Source: Aegilops tauschii subsp. strangulata
Taxonomy: Eukaryota > Streptophyta > Magnoliopsida > Poales > Poaceae
Length of the DNA stretch: 64,000 nt
Direction of reading: 5' to 3'
Assembly (NCBI RefSeq): GCF_002575655.3
Contig: NC_053039.3
Span: forward strand, 46,625,290 to 46,689,289
In this document: positions 1 through 12,600 of the stretch, piece after piece
Numbering within the stretch: the stretch's first letter is position 1
Layout: every line of letters starts with the position of its first letter
Made by a program: the position numbers and the translations under genes
The notes under the pieces: model-generated
The model's input: only the letters and a program-made list of their open reading frames with translations
Databases searched by the model: none
Told to the model about the DNA's origin: nothing

Positions 1-210
1 TTATGTCTGTACTCAGATATTGTTGCTTCCGCTGACTCGTCTATGATCAAGCACTTGTATTTGAGCCCTCGAGGCCCCTGCTTGTATTATGATGCTTGTA
101 TGACTTATTTATTTGTAGAGTTGTGTTGTGCTATCTTCCCGTGAGTCCCTGATCTTGATCGTACATGTTTGCGTGTATGATTAGTGTACGATTGAATCGG
201 GGGCGTCACA
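1..210 (+). repeat. 3' end of the 5' LTR of element A
   Basis: The first 210 bases align almost colinearly with the end of the 3' LTR (about 21104-21314) with about a dozen differences. The LTR ends in GGGGGCGTCACA and is followed by a tRNA-Met-type primer site. The remaining ~3.5 kb of this LTR must lie upstream of the window. Confidence 0.9.
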
Positions 211-213
211 AGT

Positions 214-225
214 TGGTATCAGAGC
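214..225 (+). other. Primer binding site of element A (tRNA-Met type)
   Basis: TGGTATCAGAGC lies 3 bases after the LTR end. It is the standard plant primer site complementary to the 3' end of initiator tRNA-Met, where minus-strand DNA synthesis starts. Confidence 0.9.
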
Positions 226-542
226 TGAATGGCTGTAGGAATCCCCCTTCCGTACTCCTTGGCCGAAGTCGAGTCTATACATTGCAAAACTTTACTAACA
301 TGGTTGTGTGTCTTACGGGCCCACGTCGCCATTTGGGTGGTATTAGGATCTTTTACTCCTCATCTTACTCTGGGACTCTGAACTCTCTTCTACTCGGGTT
401 AAACAAATTTACTAACTGTAACATTAGGATCCCGTGACCACATTCACCCCAAAGTTGGATAAGCCATAGTTATTCTTTAGAATAGTATTTTGAACAATAC
501 CCACACTGTCATTTGACTCCTTTGAAACATCTTTGCTTTGAG

Positions 543-1303
543 ATGGAACCCACGAGGCAGGTCGTGCGCCACACGACGGCCATTGTGGTGTCCCAGGTTC
601 ACCTGCTGTGTTAGCTGAGATGATGACATATCTGGGTTATCGATGGCACCCTGAGTACACCGTGTACGAGCAGTACCAGGACTTTAACCAGGAGCAGTAC
701 CGTGCCATCGTTCACCTCTACTCTCGGGAGTATGACTCCACTACTGTGCTGCACACTGCTCATGGTGTTGGAGTGACCATCGATATGGCAGTCCACGATG
801 CTGCTTATGCTACTCTGACACATCTTCGTGGAGAGTATCGGGAGTTGGACACCTCCCCTTTCAGGAAAATGGCTATCGCATCCGATGTTGGTGCGGAGGG
901 GTACTACACTGCTGCCTACTCCACTGTCACCCGAGAGCCCTTCTACCATCAGAACCTGGTTCTATATGCTGATGGGCTGGATTGAGCTAACCGAGCTCTT
1001 CGCCACGAGTTGTACACCACCCGTCAGCACCTTTACCGTGCTTTGATGTTGTTGCACCCCTTGGTCCTATCTGGTGAGCCGTCGCGATCTGCGATATACC
1101 CAGCCAGGACCGTGATGCCCCAGGGTGTCGGCTGTCAAGATGTGGCAGGCTACTCTCTTGCACTTGGTCCTCTTCTGCCACCTGGGCGTCGGGTTCTGCA
1201 CCAGAGTATCCGCGGACCCCAGGCTACTGACATGGAGGACTTCCCATCACGTCACTACCAGCTGTCAGGCTACAACTACCTCCACAGTTCCTCTTGGGAC
1301 TGA
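543..1303 (+). pseudogene. Extra reading frame upstream of gag in element A (decayed)
   Basis: A protein-like frame lies between the primer site and gag. An ATG at 543 opens a short frame (MEPTRQVV...) that stops near 600. A different frame from 608 continues to a TGA at 983-985, and the same frame goes on to a TGA at 1301-1303. Read through, this would be about 230 residues, with segments such as YRWHPEYTVYEQYQDF and ANRALRHELYTTRQHLYRA. I see no known domain. It has the look of the uncharacterised proteins often seen upstream of gag in grass gypsy elements. The frameshift near 600 and the internal stop indicate decay. It is not present in the internal region of element B. Confidence 0.55.
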
Positions 1304-1541
1304 TGTAGTCTTGCTTATTAGTATTAGATGCAGTCGCCGCGAGCCTGCGAGCCGTCTATGATGTCTTTAGTCTATGTACTGAACTCTGTGTACCGAACTC
1401 TATGCATGACCTCTTTTGTAAGATATGCCGACTACTATGTAGTATCTATCATGCTCCTTTCATTATGCATGTTTAATCATGAATGATTCTTGTCCTTGCA
1501 AAATTCTCAATGCTGAACTACCCATGTTATATAATAGCAGG

Positions 1542-2375
1542 ATGGTTAGACGAGGTGGCCGTGGTCGTGGTGGCAACGCCCCACCACCGCCTAAGTACAT
1601 GGCTGGTATGATCCAACAGTTCGAACTGAACCGCCAATTCATGGAGAATATGATGGCTCAGTTTCCTCGCCCTAATATGAACCAGCAACCAACCCCAGTA
1701 ACTCTGCAGGATTTCATGCGCCTCAACCCAACTGTGTACCGCAGCTCAACTCGGCCTCTGGATGCTGATGACTGGCTCCGTGACATCACCTATGAGATGG
1801 AGTCTACTGATGTAGCCCCTTCCAGCTATGTCACCTTTGCTTCCTTCTTCCTGAAGGGACCCGCTGCTCAATGGTGGGACAGCCACAGGCGTACTCTGCT
1901 AGCTGGAACAGTCATCACCTGGCCAGACTTCCAAGTTGCCTTTCGTGCCCGCTTCATTCCTTGGGGACTCATGGACCGGAGGAAGCGTGAGTTCCGCAAT
2001 CTCACCCAAGGCAACAAAACTGTTGAAGCTTATCAGCGGGAGTTTCTGGACTTATCCCGCTATGCTGAAGAAGACATTGCAACTGATGCTCGTAGACAGG
2101 AGAAGTTCTGTGATGGCCTTCAAGATGACATCAAGCTCGCACTGCTAGTGCATAACTTTGCCGATTTCGCCACCTTGGTGAACAAGGCCATCAATGTCGA
2201 AACTGGGCTGCAGGAACACCAGAGCTCTCACAGGCGCAACCGTGACATGGGCTCATCTTCGGGCCCGCCCTCGCAGAAGCGTAAGATATGGATTCCCAAC
2301 AACATGTACCAGCCAACTACACCTGTCCCAAGGCAGTCCTATGCTGCACCGTGTCTGCCTCCTCCACCATCTAGG
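1542..2375 (+). pseudogene. gag: Gag (first part) of element A, interrupted by element B
   Basis: This encodes the N-terminal part of Gag, the RNA-binding capsid protein of the retrotransposon. The likely start is the ATG at 1542 (MVRRGGRGRGG...). Upstream in-frame residues from 1479 look like leader. The retrotransposon gag domain is clear: RPLDADDWLRDITYEME, then FFLKGPAAQWWDSHRR, then FRARFIPWGLMDRRKREFRNL. The reading frame is open for 278 codons until element B interrupts it after CCATCTAGG. The missing zinc knuckle is found in the same frame at 13918 and beyond, once a single CTAGG target copy is counted. The track therefore shows an insertion, not gradual decay, in this part. Confidence 0.9.
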
Positions 2376-5300
2376 TGTGACGCCCTCGATTCAATCGTAC
2401 ACTAATCATACACGCAAATGTGTACGATCAAGATCAAGGACTCACGGGAAGATATCACAACACAACTCTAGACACAAATTAAAATAATACAAGCTTTATA
2501 TTACAAGCCAGGGGCCTCGAGGGCTCGAATACATAAGCTCGATTACACAAGAGTCAGCGGAAGCAACAATATCTGAGTACAGACATAAGTTAGATAAGTT
2601 TCCCTTAAGAAGGCCAGCACAAAAGAATATACGATCGAAAAGGGCAAGGCCTCCTTCCTGGGAGCCTCCTAACTACTCCTGGTCATCGGTGGCCTCCATG
2701 TAGTAGTAGGCACCCTCAGTACAGTAGCAGTCGTCATCGAAGGTGGCGTCTAGATCCTGGGCTCCACCATCTAGTTGCGACATCCGAGAAGAATGGAAAA
2801 GGGGGGAAAAGGGGGAGCAAAGCAACCGTGAGTACTCATCCAAAGTACTCGCAAGCAAGGATCTACACTACATATGCATCGGTGTCAATAAAGGGGGTAG
2901 TATATGTGGACTGAACTGCAGAATGCCAGAAGAGAAGGGGAAAGCCTAGCCTATCGAAGACTAGCATCTTCAAGCAGCACCAAGCATCTTGCAGCATCAG
3001 AAGAGAGATAAGAGTAGCATAAAGTAAAGTAGTAGTAGTGTTATCAACCTCGGCCAGAGATCCTTTGTCGACTCCCTGCAAGAAAGCAATCCCAGAGCCA
3101 TACTATCCATTTCTCATATCCATTTCTCATCTCAAATATCCAGTTCTAGTTGTACCGTAGGATAGGCTATCGATAGATGTTTTCTTCCTTGCAGGGGTGC
3201 ACCAACTTACCCACCACGCTCGCTTAACTCTGGCCGGACACACTTTCCTGGGTCATGCCCGGCCTCGGCCAAACAATACGCCGCAGCACGACCTAGGCTT
3301 AATGGAGAGGTCAGCAAGCCGGACTAAACCTATGCCCCCAGGGGTCATGGGCCATCTCCACGAGAACTCCTACACGTTGCGTGGGCAGCCGGTGAGCAGA
3401 CCTAGCTACCTCCAACAAGGCAGGTGCTTACGCAGTCCAACCCGGCGAGCGCCGCCCAGTCGCTGACGTCTATTAAGCATCGGCTGATGTATACGACGCA
3501 GAACGCCCATACTATGCCCACGTGATGGTTAATGCTATCAGGCCAGAGGCCCCTCAGATCAAATATCCAAATCGTAGTGGATTAGGAACGCGCGGTAACA
3601 AGCAGAGACTCACAAAAGATGTGACCCCGTCGCCCCGTCTCGAGGACTTGTGGCAAGGGCTAAGAATGCCCGGCCATGCCTCGTAATTATCTCGCGGGCA
3701 CCCTCCAGGTCAACCCGACTCCTCATCACTCGCAAATATGCTCGCGCGGGTACCCCTCAGGGCCGACCCGTCTTTAGTAACATGGTTCAGTGTAAAGTCA
3801 TAGTAACCATAGTAACCGTGTGTCTAACACCAAGTGGAAAACCTGAGGAATCACCCTTGACGGATTCCACTCGATGTAATCATCAAGGTGAACGTAAGAG
3901 GAACCACCCCCGAGGTTCACACTTGAGGGGTTGCACGACAGAGTCGTATCAAAAGTGGTTAAGGAGGAAATCACCCTCGATGACCACGACCGAATAGCTA
4001 CACTATAGAGATCCCATCAGGAGTGATGTATGAGGGTCCACCCTCGGCACTCGATGGTAACCCTGCAGAGTCGAGCAACAAAAGGGGTGTGATGTGATGT
4101 GAGGTGTCGGGCTCTGGTCTTCGATCCCGTTTAACAGGTCTTCGATGATGAAGCAGGGGTAACAAGGACAAGGTGGGGGTCACTGATGGATCACTAACCA
4201 ACCTATACTAAGTAGTTTAGGATAAGCAGGTAAGTTAAAATGAGGAGGTTACAAAAGCAGGCTATGCATCAGAATAGGAGCACACAATAACAGTAGCAAA
4301 ATCTAATGCAAGCATGAGAGAATGGAATGGGCGATATCGGGATGATCAAAGGGGGGGCTTGCCTGGTTGCTCTGGCAAGGAGGGTTCGTCGTCGACGTAG
4401 TCGATCACAGGGGCGGCATCGGTCTCGGGGTCTACCAGAGAGAAGAGGGGGAAGAAACAATAAATATACAGCAAGCATAGCATCACAAAGCATAACATGG
4501 CAAAATGTTGTGCCGGGTGTGACCTAACGTATGGCTACATGATAAAGGTGAAGGGGGAATTCAACCGGGAATGTATTCCTGGTTCCGGTCCTATGTCAGA
4601 CAGATGACCAGAGGGGGAAAGTTCCATGTTCAGATAGTTAGAGGCATCTGACAGGTAAACGGACTGCGTATCCGGATTCGTTGGATTTTTCTGAGCAACT
4701 TTCATATAGAAAACATTTTCATCCGAGTTACGGATTATTTTATATGAATTTCTAAAGTTTTAGCAATATTCTGAAATTATTACTAATTTGAAAATTAAGA
4801 CTAAAATCTATGTGCACACAGAAAGTGTACACAGCAGCATGGAGATGAGGCTGGCTGCAGGCCCGGTCAACTACTGACTCAGCAGTTGACTGGTCAAAGC
4901 TTTGACTGGGTCCACCTGTCATGGACTACTAAAATAAATGGTTTTAGTTATTAGTTTAAATTAATTGGGGGGCACATGTCAGTGGGTGTTAGCTGGGCAG
5001 TTAGGTACTAAAGGGGGATTAGCCCCCTCACTAATTAGCCAGGGCCTGGCTCAACAGACAGAGACCCGGCCGGCCTCTCTGGCTGGGCACGGGCTCAGGC
5101 AGCGCCGGCGGCCAGGCCAGCTACCTGCAGCGGCGGGAGTGGCCGGCAGTGGGTGACGGCGGGGCAGCGGCCGCGCCGCGCCGGCGGGCGGAGGTGGTTG
5201 CGCTGCCAGGCGCGAGGCGCAGGCACGAGTCAAGGCGCCGCAGCAGCAAAGCAGTTAGTGGCGGGAGGCACTAGCAGCGGCGGCGCGAGGGGGGGCTAGC

Positions 5301-6615
5301 AGCCGGACCGCGCGTGGGCGCGGTTTGCGGCTAGGGCGTCCAACAGCAGCGGCGACGGAGCCGCAGCAGCCGCATAGCGGCAGCATGAGGCGAGGCTGCA
5401 AGCGGGCGGGCGTACGCCTTGGCACGGCCAGACGGGCGTTGGTGGAACGTCGCGGCGCGTGGGTGCGAGCGGGCGCGAGGCAGCCGCGGGTCAGGAGCGC
5501 GGACGGGGCAGCCGAGGCGTGGCGTGGGTGCGGTCAGAGGCGGGGCGGGCGCGAGCTCGACAAGAGCTCGGGCACGGTGCGGTGGTCTACGGCCTTCTGG
5601 ACAAGGGGGACAAGAGGGGAAACGATGGTGAAGCTCAAGTGAGGACGAAGGGTCGGGCAGTGGGCTCGGAGAAGGCCTGAAGACGATTATCCTCGGCGGG
5701 GATGCACGACGACCGAAGGTGGAAGGTGGAGTCGATCCCGTCGATGTAGGGCTCTGTGCTCGAGCCCGATGGCTCAAGCGATGTGGCAGACGGTGGAGGT
5801 TCTCCCCGACGTGGTTTCCGGCGAGGGAGAGCGCGGTGGCCGCGTCCATGGCGTCGGCACGTTAACGGATGCGCACGAGTGTTCGTGCGAGAGGGAGAAG
5901 GGAGAGGAAGCGAGAGGAGAGTGGGCGAGATCTAGGGGGGAGGCAGGGAGGGAGAGGGGAAGTGGGAGTGGCAGGGGAGTGGGAGGGCCGCCCGAGGCGT
6001 CGCCCTTATCCCCTCCCGGCGTCGGCGCCGGCGAGGTGGTCCGGGGCAATCTGCCCCTGTAGCGACCCGATCGCGTCTCGCGTGAACAGGGGAGAGGGGA
6101 GGGATCGCCAGCGTGGGCCGACCTGGCTGTTTAGTTAGGTGGGCCAAACCGCCTAGTAGATTAGGCCTTTTTCCTTTTCTATTTTGTTTTCCATTTTCTC
6201 TTTTCCTTTGCATTTTCTTTTTGTACCAAATGAGTTTTCTTTTAAACAAAACTTGGCATATAAATCTAACACAATAAATTGTGATGGAACAAAAAGTATG
6301 GGGTCAAATAAAGTTGTCTAACCAATTTTTAGAAATTTGGAAAGGCCAATTTTAATTATTGCTCGACCAATAAGTTAAATCCCAGGTGCATCTAGGAATC
6401 CAAAAGAGGTTGGTTCCAACGTGAAAAATATCTAGGGATTATTTGCCACACTTTGAACATTTAAGCTTGCATGTTTGAGAAATTTGAATTTTGGACTTTA
6501 GTTTGAACTTGAATTTGGATTGCGATTTGGAACAACCGAGGATTAGCAACAGTAATAGTGGTGACGTGGAACCATTAGCACAGGATTACTGTAGCTTAAT
6601 TATCCGGGCGTCACA
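2376..6615 (-). repeat. 3' LTR of element B (left copy)
   Basis: The LTR is 4,240 bp and colinear with the copy at 9687-13912. In the first ~310 bp I count about 11 substitutions and one 3-base indel. It contains a very GC-rich block (about 5050-6070) and, near its U5 end, a short acidic reading frame (2673-2858). The long frames in the GC-rich block are not supported as genes. Confidence 0.93.
2673..2858 (-). other. Short acidic reading frame in LTR of element B (left copy)
   Basis: A 61-codon frame ends in the acidic, tyrosine-rich tail DATFDDDCYCTEGAYYYMEA followed by TDDQE and a stop. Near-identical tails stand in the right LTR of B (9988-10173) and, in the same sense relative to the LTR, in the 3' LTR of A (20835-21017). 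A pyrimidine-rich stretch ending in TAG/CAG precedes the conserved tail, as at a splice acceptor. The function is unknown and coding status unproven. Confidence 0.4.
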
Positions 6616-6652
6616 ATTCTCCTCCACTACAAGAAATCTCGTCCCGAGATTT
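6616..6652 (-). other. Polypurine tract and palindrome of element B
   Basis: On the minus strand GTGGAGGAGAAT (about 6616-6627) directly precedes the LTR start TGTGACGCCC, the position of a polypurine tract that primes plus-strand DNA synthesis. Just upstream is the perfect palindrome AAATCTCGGGACGAGATTT (6634-6652; 8-base arms, 3-base loop). The same palindrome is found after the pol stop of element A. Confidence 0.8.
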
Positions 6653-9600
6653 AAGGGGTGGAGTAAGGGGGAAAGACTCGTGAAGGACGGAGCTCAACAC
6701 AAGATAGGTACCTGGGGGCTATCTCAATGAACGTGGCATAGAGGCACCTCTCGAGTTGAAATTCAAGAAAGTCATCGAGAGCAAGGTAAGAAGGTGCCAT
6801 AAGACGCTTCAATCGGGTAGGCAATTTCGTTGCCTGAAACAAAGCGTGAAAGGGGTTCAGAGCAATGGAATAAGTATTTCATCTAATACCAGAATAGATC
6901 ACTAGGAAGGTGGCTCGTGATTTACATACAAAGCCAAGTGCAAAGAATATTTTGGAGTAAAGGTTGTACAGGAGAGTCAGGTTCAATCCTGGCGATCTGT
7001 GGGTTATGGGCCTACCAAGTGGGTAGAAAGTAGAAAGAGTGGTGAAATCTTGCACGGTCATGATAGCAAGGCATGTCAAAGCATAGCCTGTCAGTTATGT
7101 TGGCAACATCGTCGGTACCAAGGGCGAGGGATGAAGAGAACCATTTTCCTGCTCGTTGAAACGAGGCGGACCAAAAGGCAAAGTTCTTGTCCATCGGTGG
7201 TTACCGGAATGTCATCAACAATAGTAACAGGATATTACTGACAGAGTTGGGCACCGAGGTGCTTCCTTAAGCAGCGATTTATTACTGCTTAGATCATAAA
7301 ATTTATAAGAGAGGTTAATCAAACCAACGGAAAGGAAAATGTGTCTATCAAACTTAACAGACCAATGGAAAGGAAAAATGTGTTTCACACAAGAATTGGG
7401 AGTATATCCTTCCCAAAGAAAAGCGGAGCATGATATAGATGATAGGACATTAAGTGCAAAAGCATTTAAAATAAGGGGCGAGCGAAGAATTAGGATATCA
7501 CCCATACAACGGTGTTTGGATAATAGATCAAGAAGCATTTAGCATTTTGCTTCAAATGTTTGTGTTGATATTCGGAATACCACAGTCATGCTTCGAGATA
7601 GCACTGATATGGTGTTTCAATTAAGGATTGGGTCTGTAGATCATAAGAGATTCAAAGGATCATTTCCAAGATTATCTCGGAACGTAAGGTATAACCAAAC
7701 AAAAATAGGTCTGTGTTGGTAGGAACTCAAGGACGTTGTCGATGATAACACAATCATCGAGGGGGAACGATGGTATTTCTCATCATGAATTCGATTGATA
7801 GCCTAAAACAAGTCAGTATATTTGATGGGGATCACGACAGATTTTGTCGAGGTACTATGAAGAGGCCATCGAACGGCGACGACATCAAGCAAAAGGAATG
7901 ATGAAGCGAAAGGTTATTGGAACCACGGATGCGACACAAGCTCGAAATCAAGCTTGTTGTTTGAGGTGAAATGATAAGATGAGGAAGATCGACATAAGCT
8001 TACCTCGTCGTCGGAAGTTGTGCTCCGGGAAAAAGGACCGGGTAGCACAGTTAAAATTAGCTCGATAATGATATAGCTAATCAGGTTAGGAATGATGTGA
8101 TGGAGTATCATTCCAATGAGAATTCACAAGAGGTAGTGCAATGACACAATATCCTCGAGATAACAAGGGGCAATACTCGAGGTAGATCAAAAATAGAGGT
8201 TGGACAGATGAAATGATCTGCAGAAGACAAGTATTTTAACTTGTCCGAGATATGGAATTAAGGAGAAACTATGGTCGGAACCACGGTTATGAATGATCAA
8301 ACCACCGATACAAGATGAACTTATAACAAGGGGTAATCATTTTTACGAGCAACTTCCACGATAAGTTCTACATCGGGTCCATTGGCATGATCAAAAAGGT
8401 TCAAGGTCGACTCCCACTTCTTCAATGCATAACCTTTCATTCACTCCTCGTTTTCGAAGAAATTGTAGTGTTGAAATTATATCTGGCAAAACACCAGAAG
8501 AGTATGACTCGTGAAAACTCTCGGGTTCACATGGATTAGGGAAGGCATAGGTTCAACCCATAGGGGCATCTTAGGAACATATACCACAAACCTCAGGAGT
8601 AATATAACACAAGCACGAAGGCAGAGCATGGTTGAGAAGGCAGAGGATACAATTTACCAAAGGCATTATGTATTCGAGGAAAGGCTCAAAAGGTTATTGA
8701 ATATAAAGGACGTTGCCGGATAAAATCCAACAAAGGATCTGGCGGTCCACATAGGATCTGATGTGAGTATCGGTACTCAACCAGAAGAAGAAAGAATGCA
8801 AAGGCTTCGGATTATAGAAACATCTGAATAATTCAATGATCAAGTTGAAGGGAACTAGGTGGACAATCATTACAACATGATTGGCCAAGATCCAACTCAT
8901 GTCTAGAATGACGTATGAGCAGGAAGGTCAAATTTCAGGGTTCGACTGATGATTGCGAGCAATCGCAACATAAAGAATCAATAGGCTCAGGATGACAAGG
9001 ACAAGGGATGTTAATGAATATTGCTAGACATATGGATTTAACCATAATGTAGGCAGACAAGACTTTCGGGAGCACTAGACTGCAGAGGATCTTTGGGAGA
9101 TCGAATTGCATTCGAAGAATTTTTGTGAGACGTAAGATCAACTGGGGATGAACGAATCCCCGATAAGTGTGAGGAATTTTTCGTAGGGTTATTCAGGCGG
9201 AAAAGAACTGCAAAGCAGTCGGAAAAAGGATTCTCGAAAGTCGAATAATACTTTCAGGTATCTTGTAATAACAAGAACAACTAGGGATTGAAGTAAGAAC
9301 GGCAAGGGTATGCAGTTATCCATAAGGATTCAACGGTGTTAAGGGATTGCGAAAGAAATGAACACAAGTTCTCGGGAGTAGATCGGAGAGTATCTTCGAA
9401 TTCTTCCTGTGAAGCAGGCGATCATATGGAATGAAGGGGCTCTCTGGGTGGAAGTGGTTACTAGATCCTAGAGTCAGAGTTAGCAAAATCATTTAACCCG
9501 AATAGAGGAGAGATCAGAATCCCAGAGTAAAGATGAGGAATAAAAGATCCTAATACCACCCAATGGCGACGTGGGCCCGTAAGCCACACAGCCAAGTTAG

Positions 9601-9670
9601 TAAAATAGTTTTGGACGACTAGATTCAACTTCGGCCAAGGAGTTGGAAAGGAGGCTACCTACAGGCAGTC
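6653..9670 (-). other. Non-coding internal region of element B
   Basis: About 3 kb lies between the palindrome and the primer site. Read on the minus strand it shows no gag, protease, RT or integrase motif, and only short frames. The ~150-250 bases next to the primer site match the leader of element A (segments around CTCCTTGGCCGAAGT and GGGCCCACGTCGCCAT). Similarity then fades. It probably carries packaging and replication signals only. Confidence 0.7.
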
Positions 9671-9683
9671 GGCTCTGATACCA
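9671..9683 (-). other. Primer binding site of element B (tRNA-Met type)
   Basis: On the minus strand TGGTATCAGAGCC lies 3 bases downstream of the 5' LTR end (9687). It is the same primer type as in element A. Confidence 0.9.
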
Positions 9684-9686
9684 ACT

Positions 9687-12600
9687 TGTGACGCCCTGTC
9701 TCGATTCAATCGTACACTAATCATACACGCAAATGTGTATGATCAAGATCAAGGACTCACGGGAAGATATCACAACACAACTCTAGACACAAATTAAAAT
9801 AATACAAGCTTTATATTACAAGCTAGGGGCCTCGAGGGCTCGAATACATAAGCTCGATTACACAAGAGTCAGCGGAAGCAACAATATCTGAGTACATACA
9901 TAAGTTAGACAAGTTTGCCTTAAGAAGACCAGCACAAAAGCATCTACGATCGAAAAGGGCAAGGCCTCCTGCCTGGGATCCTCCTAACTACTCCTGGTCG
10001 TCGGTGGCCTCCACATAGTAGTAGGCACCCTCAGTACAGTAGCAGTCGTCGTCGAAGGTGGCGTCTGGATCCTGGGCTCCACCATCTGGTTGCGGCATCC
10101 GAGAAGAATGGAAAAGGGGGGAAAAGGGGGAGCAAAGCAACCGTGAGTACTCATCCAAAGTACTCGCAAGCAAGGATCTATACTACATATGCATCGGTGT
10201 CAATAAAGGGGGTAGTATATGTGGACTGAACTGCAGAATGCCAGAAGAGAAGGGGAAAGCCTAGCATATCGAAGACTAGCATCTTCAAGCAGCACCAAGC
10301 ATCTTGCAGCAGCAGAAGAGAGATAAGAGTAGCATAAAGTAAAGTAGTAGTAGTGTTATCAACCTCGGCCAGAGATCCTTTCTCGACTCCCTGCGAGAAA
10401 GCAATCCCAAAGCCATACTATCCATTTCTCATCTCAAGTATCCAGTTCTAGTTGTACCGTAGGACAGGCTATCGATAGATGTTTTCTTCCCTGCAGGGGA
10501 GCACCAACTTACCCACCACGCTCGCATAACTCTGGCCAGACACACTTTCTTGGGTCATGCTAGGCCTCGGCCAAACAATACGCCGCAGCCCGACCTAGGC
10601 TTAATAGAGAGGTCAGCACGCCGGACTAAACCTATGCCCCCAGGGGTCATGGGCCATCTCCCCGAGAACTCCTACACATTGCGTGGGCGGCCGGTGAGCA
10701 GACCTAGCTACCTCCTTCAACAAGGCAGGTGCTTACGCAGTCCAACCCGGAGCGCGCCGCTCAGTCGCTGACGTCTATTAAGCTTCAGCTGATGTATACG
10801 ACGCAGAACGCCCATACTATGCCCACGTGATGGTTAGTGCTATCAGGCCAGAGGCCCCTCGGATCAAATATACAAATCGTAGTGGATTAGGAACACGCGG
10901 TAACAAGCAGAGACTCACGAAAGATGTGACCCCGTCGCCCCGTCTCGAGGACTTGCGGCAAGGGCTAAGAATGCCCGGCCATGCCTCGTAATTATCTCGC
11001 GGGCACCCTCTAGGTCAACCCGACTCCTCATCACTTGCAAATAAGCTCGCGCGGGTACCCCTCAGGGCCGACCCGTCTTTAGTAACAGGGTTCAGTGTAA
11101 AGTCATAGTAACCATAGTAACCGTGTGTCTAACACCAAGTGGAAAACCTGAGGAATCACCCTTGACGGATTCCACTCGATTTAATCATCAAGGTGAACGT
11201 GAGAGGAACCACCCCCGAGGTTCACACTTGAGGGGTTGCACGACAGAGTCGTATCGGAAGTGGTTAAGGAGGAAATCATCCTCAATGACCACGACCGAAT
11301 AGTTACACTACGGAGATCTCATCAGGAGTGATGTATGAGGGTCCACCCTCGGCACTCGATGGTAACCCTGCAGAGTCGAGCAACAAAAGGGGTGTCATGT
11401 GATGTGAGGTGTCGGGCTCTGGTCTTCGATCCCGTTGAACGGGTCTTTGATGATGAAGCAGGGGCAACAAGGAAAAGGTGGGGGTCACTGATGGATCACT
11501 AACCAACCTATACTAAGCAGTTTAGGATAAGCCGGTAAGGTACAATGAGCATGTTACAAAAGCAGGATATGCATCAGAATAGGAGCAAACAATAACAGTA
11601 GCAAAATCTAATGCAAGCACATGAGAGAATGGAATGGGCGATATCGGGATTATCAAAGGGGGGGCTTGCCTGGTTGCTCCGGCAAGGAGGGGTCCTCGTC
11701 GACGTAGTCGATCACAGGGGCGGCATCGGTCTCGGGGTCTACCGGAGAGAAGAGGTGGAAGAAACAATAAATATAAAGCAAGCATAGCATCACAAAGCAT
11801 AACATGGCAAAATGTTGTGTCGGGTGTGACCTACGTATGGCTACACGATAAAGGTGAAGGGGGAATTCAACCGGGAATGTATTCCTGGTTCCGGTCCTGT
11901 GTCAGACAGACGACCGGAGGGGGAAAGTTCCATGTTCAGATAGTTAGAGGCATCTGACAGGTAAACGCACTGCGTATCCTTATTCGTTGGATTTTTCTGA
12001 GCAACTTTCATATAGAAAACATTTTCATCTGAGTTACGGATTATTTTATACAAATTTCTAAAGTTTTAGCAATATTCTGAAATTATTACTAATTCGAAAA
12101 TTAAGACTAAAAGCTATGTGCACACAGAAAGTGTACACAGCAACGTGCAGATGAGGCTGACTGCGGGCCCGGTCAACTGCTGACTCAGCAGTTGACTGGT
12201 CAAAGCTTTGACTGGGTCCACCTGTCATGGACTACTAAAATAAATGGTTTTAGTTATTAGTTTAAACTAATTGAGGGGGCACATGTCAGTGGGTGTTAGC
12301 TGGGCAGTTAGGTACTAAAGGGGGATTAGCCCCCTCACTAATTAGCCAGGGCCTGGCTCAACAGACAGAGAGTCGGCCGGCCTCTCTGGCTGGGCACGGG
12401 CTCAGGCAGCGCCGGCGGCCAGGCCAGCTACCTGCAGTGGCGGGAGTGGCCGGCAGTGGGTTACGGCGGGGCAGCGGCGACGGCCGCGCCGGCGGGCGGA
12501 GGCGGTTGCGCTGCCAGGCGCGAGGCGTGGACACGAGTCAAGGCGCCGCAGCAGCATAGCAGTTAGCGACGAGAGGCACCGAGCGGCACTAGAAGCGGCG

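Noticed and set aside
5331..5849. 172-codon minus frame and similar frames at 12637-13558 in the LTRs of B
   Set aside because: The GC-rich LTR block gives open frames in several phases, and the two LTR copies do not preserve the same frame.
6626..6637. CACTACAAGAAA, which looks like a CACTA transposon terminus
   Set aside because: It lies in the polypurine-tract/palindrome block of element B, and the same sequence stands at the matching place in element A. No partner terminus or subterminal repeats are near.
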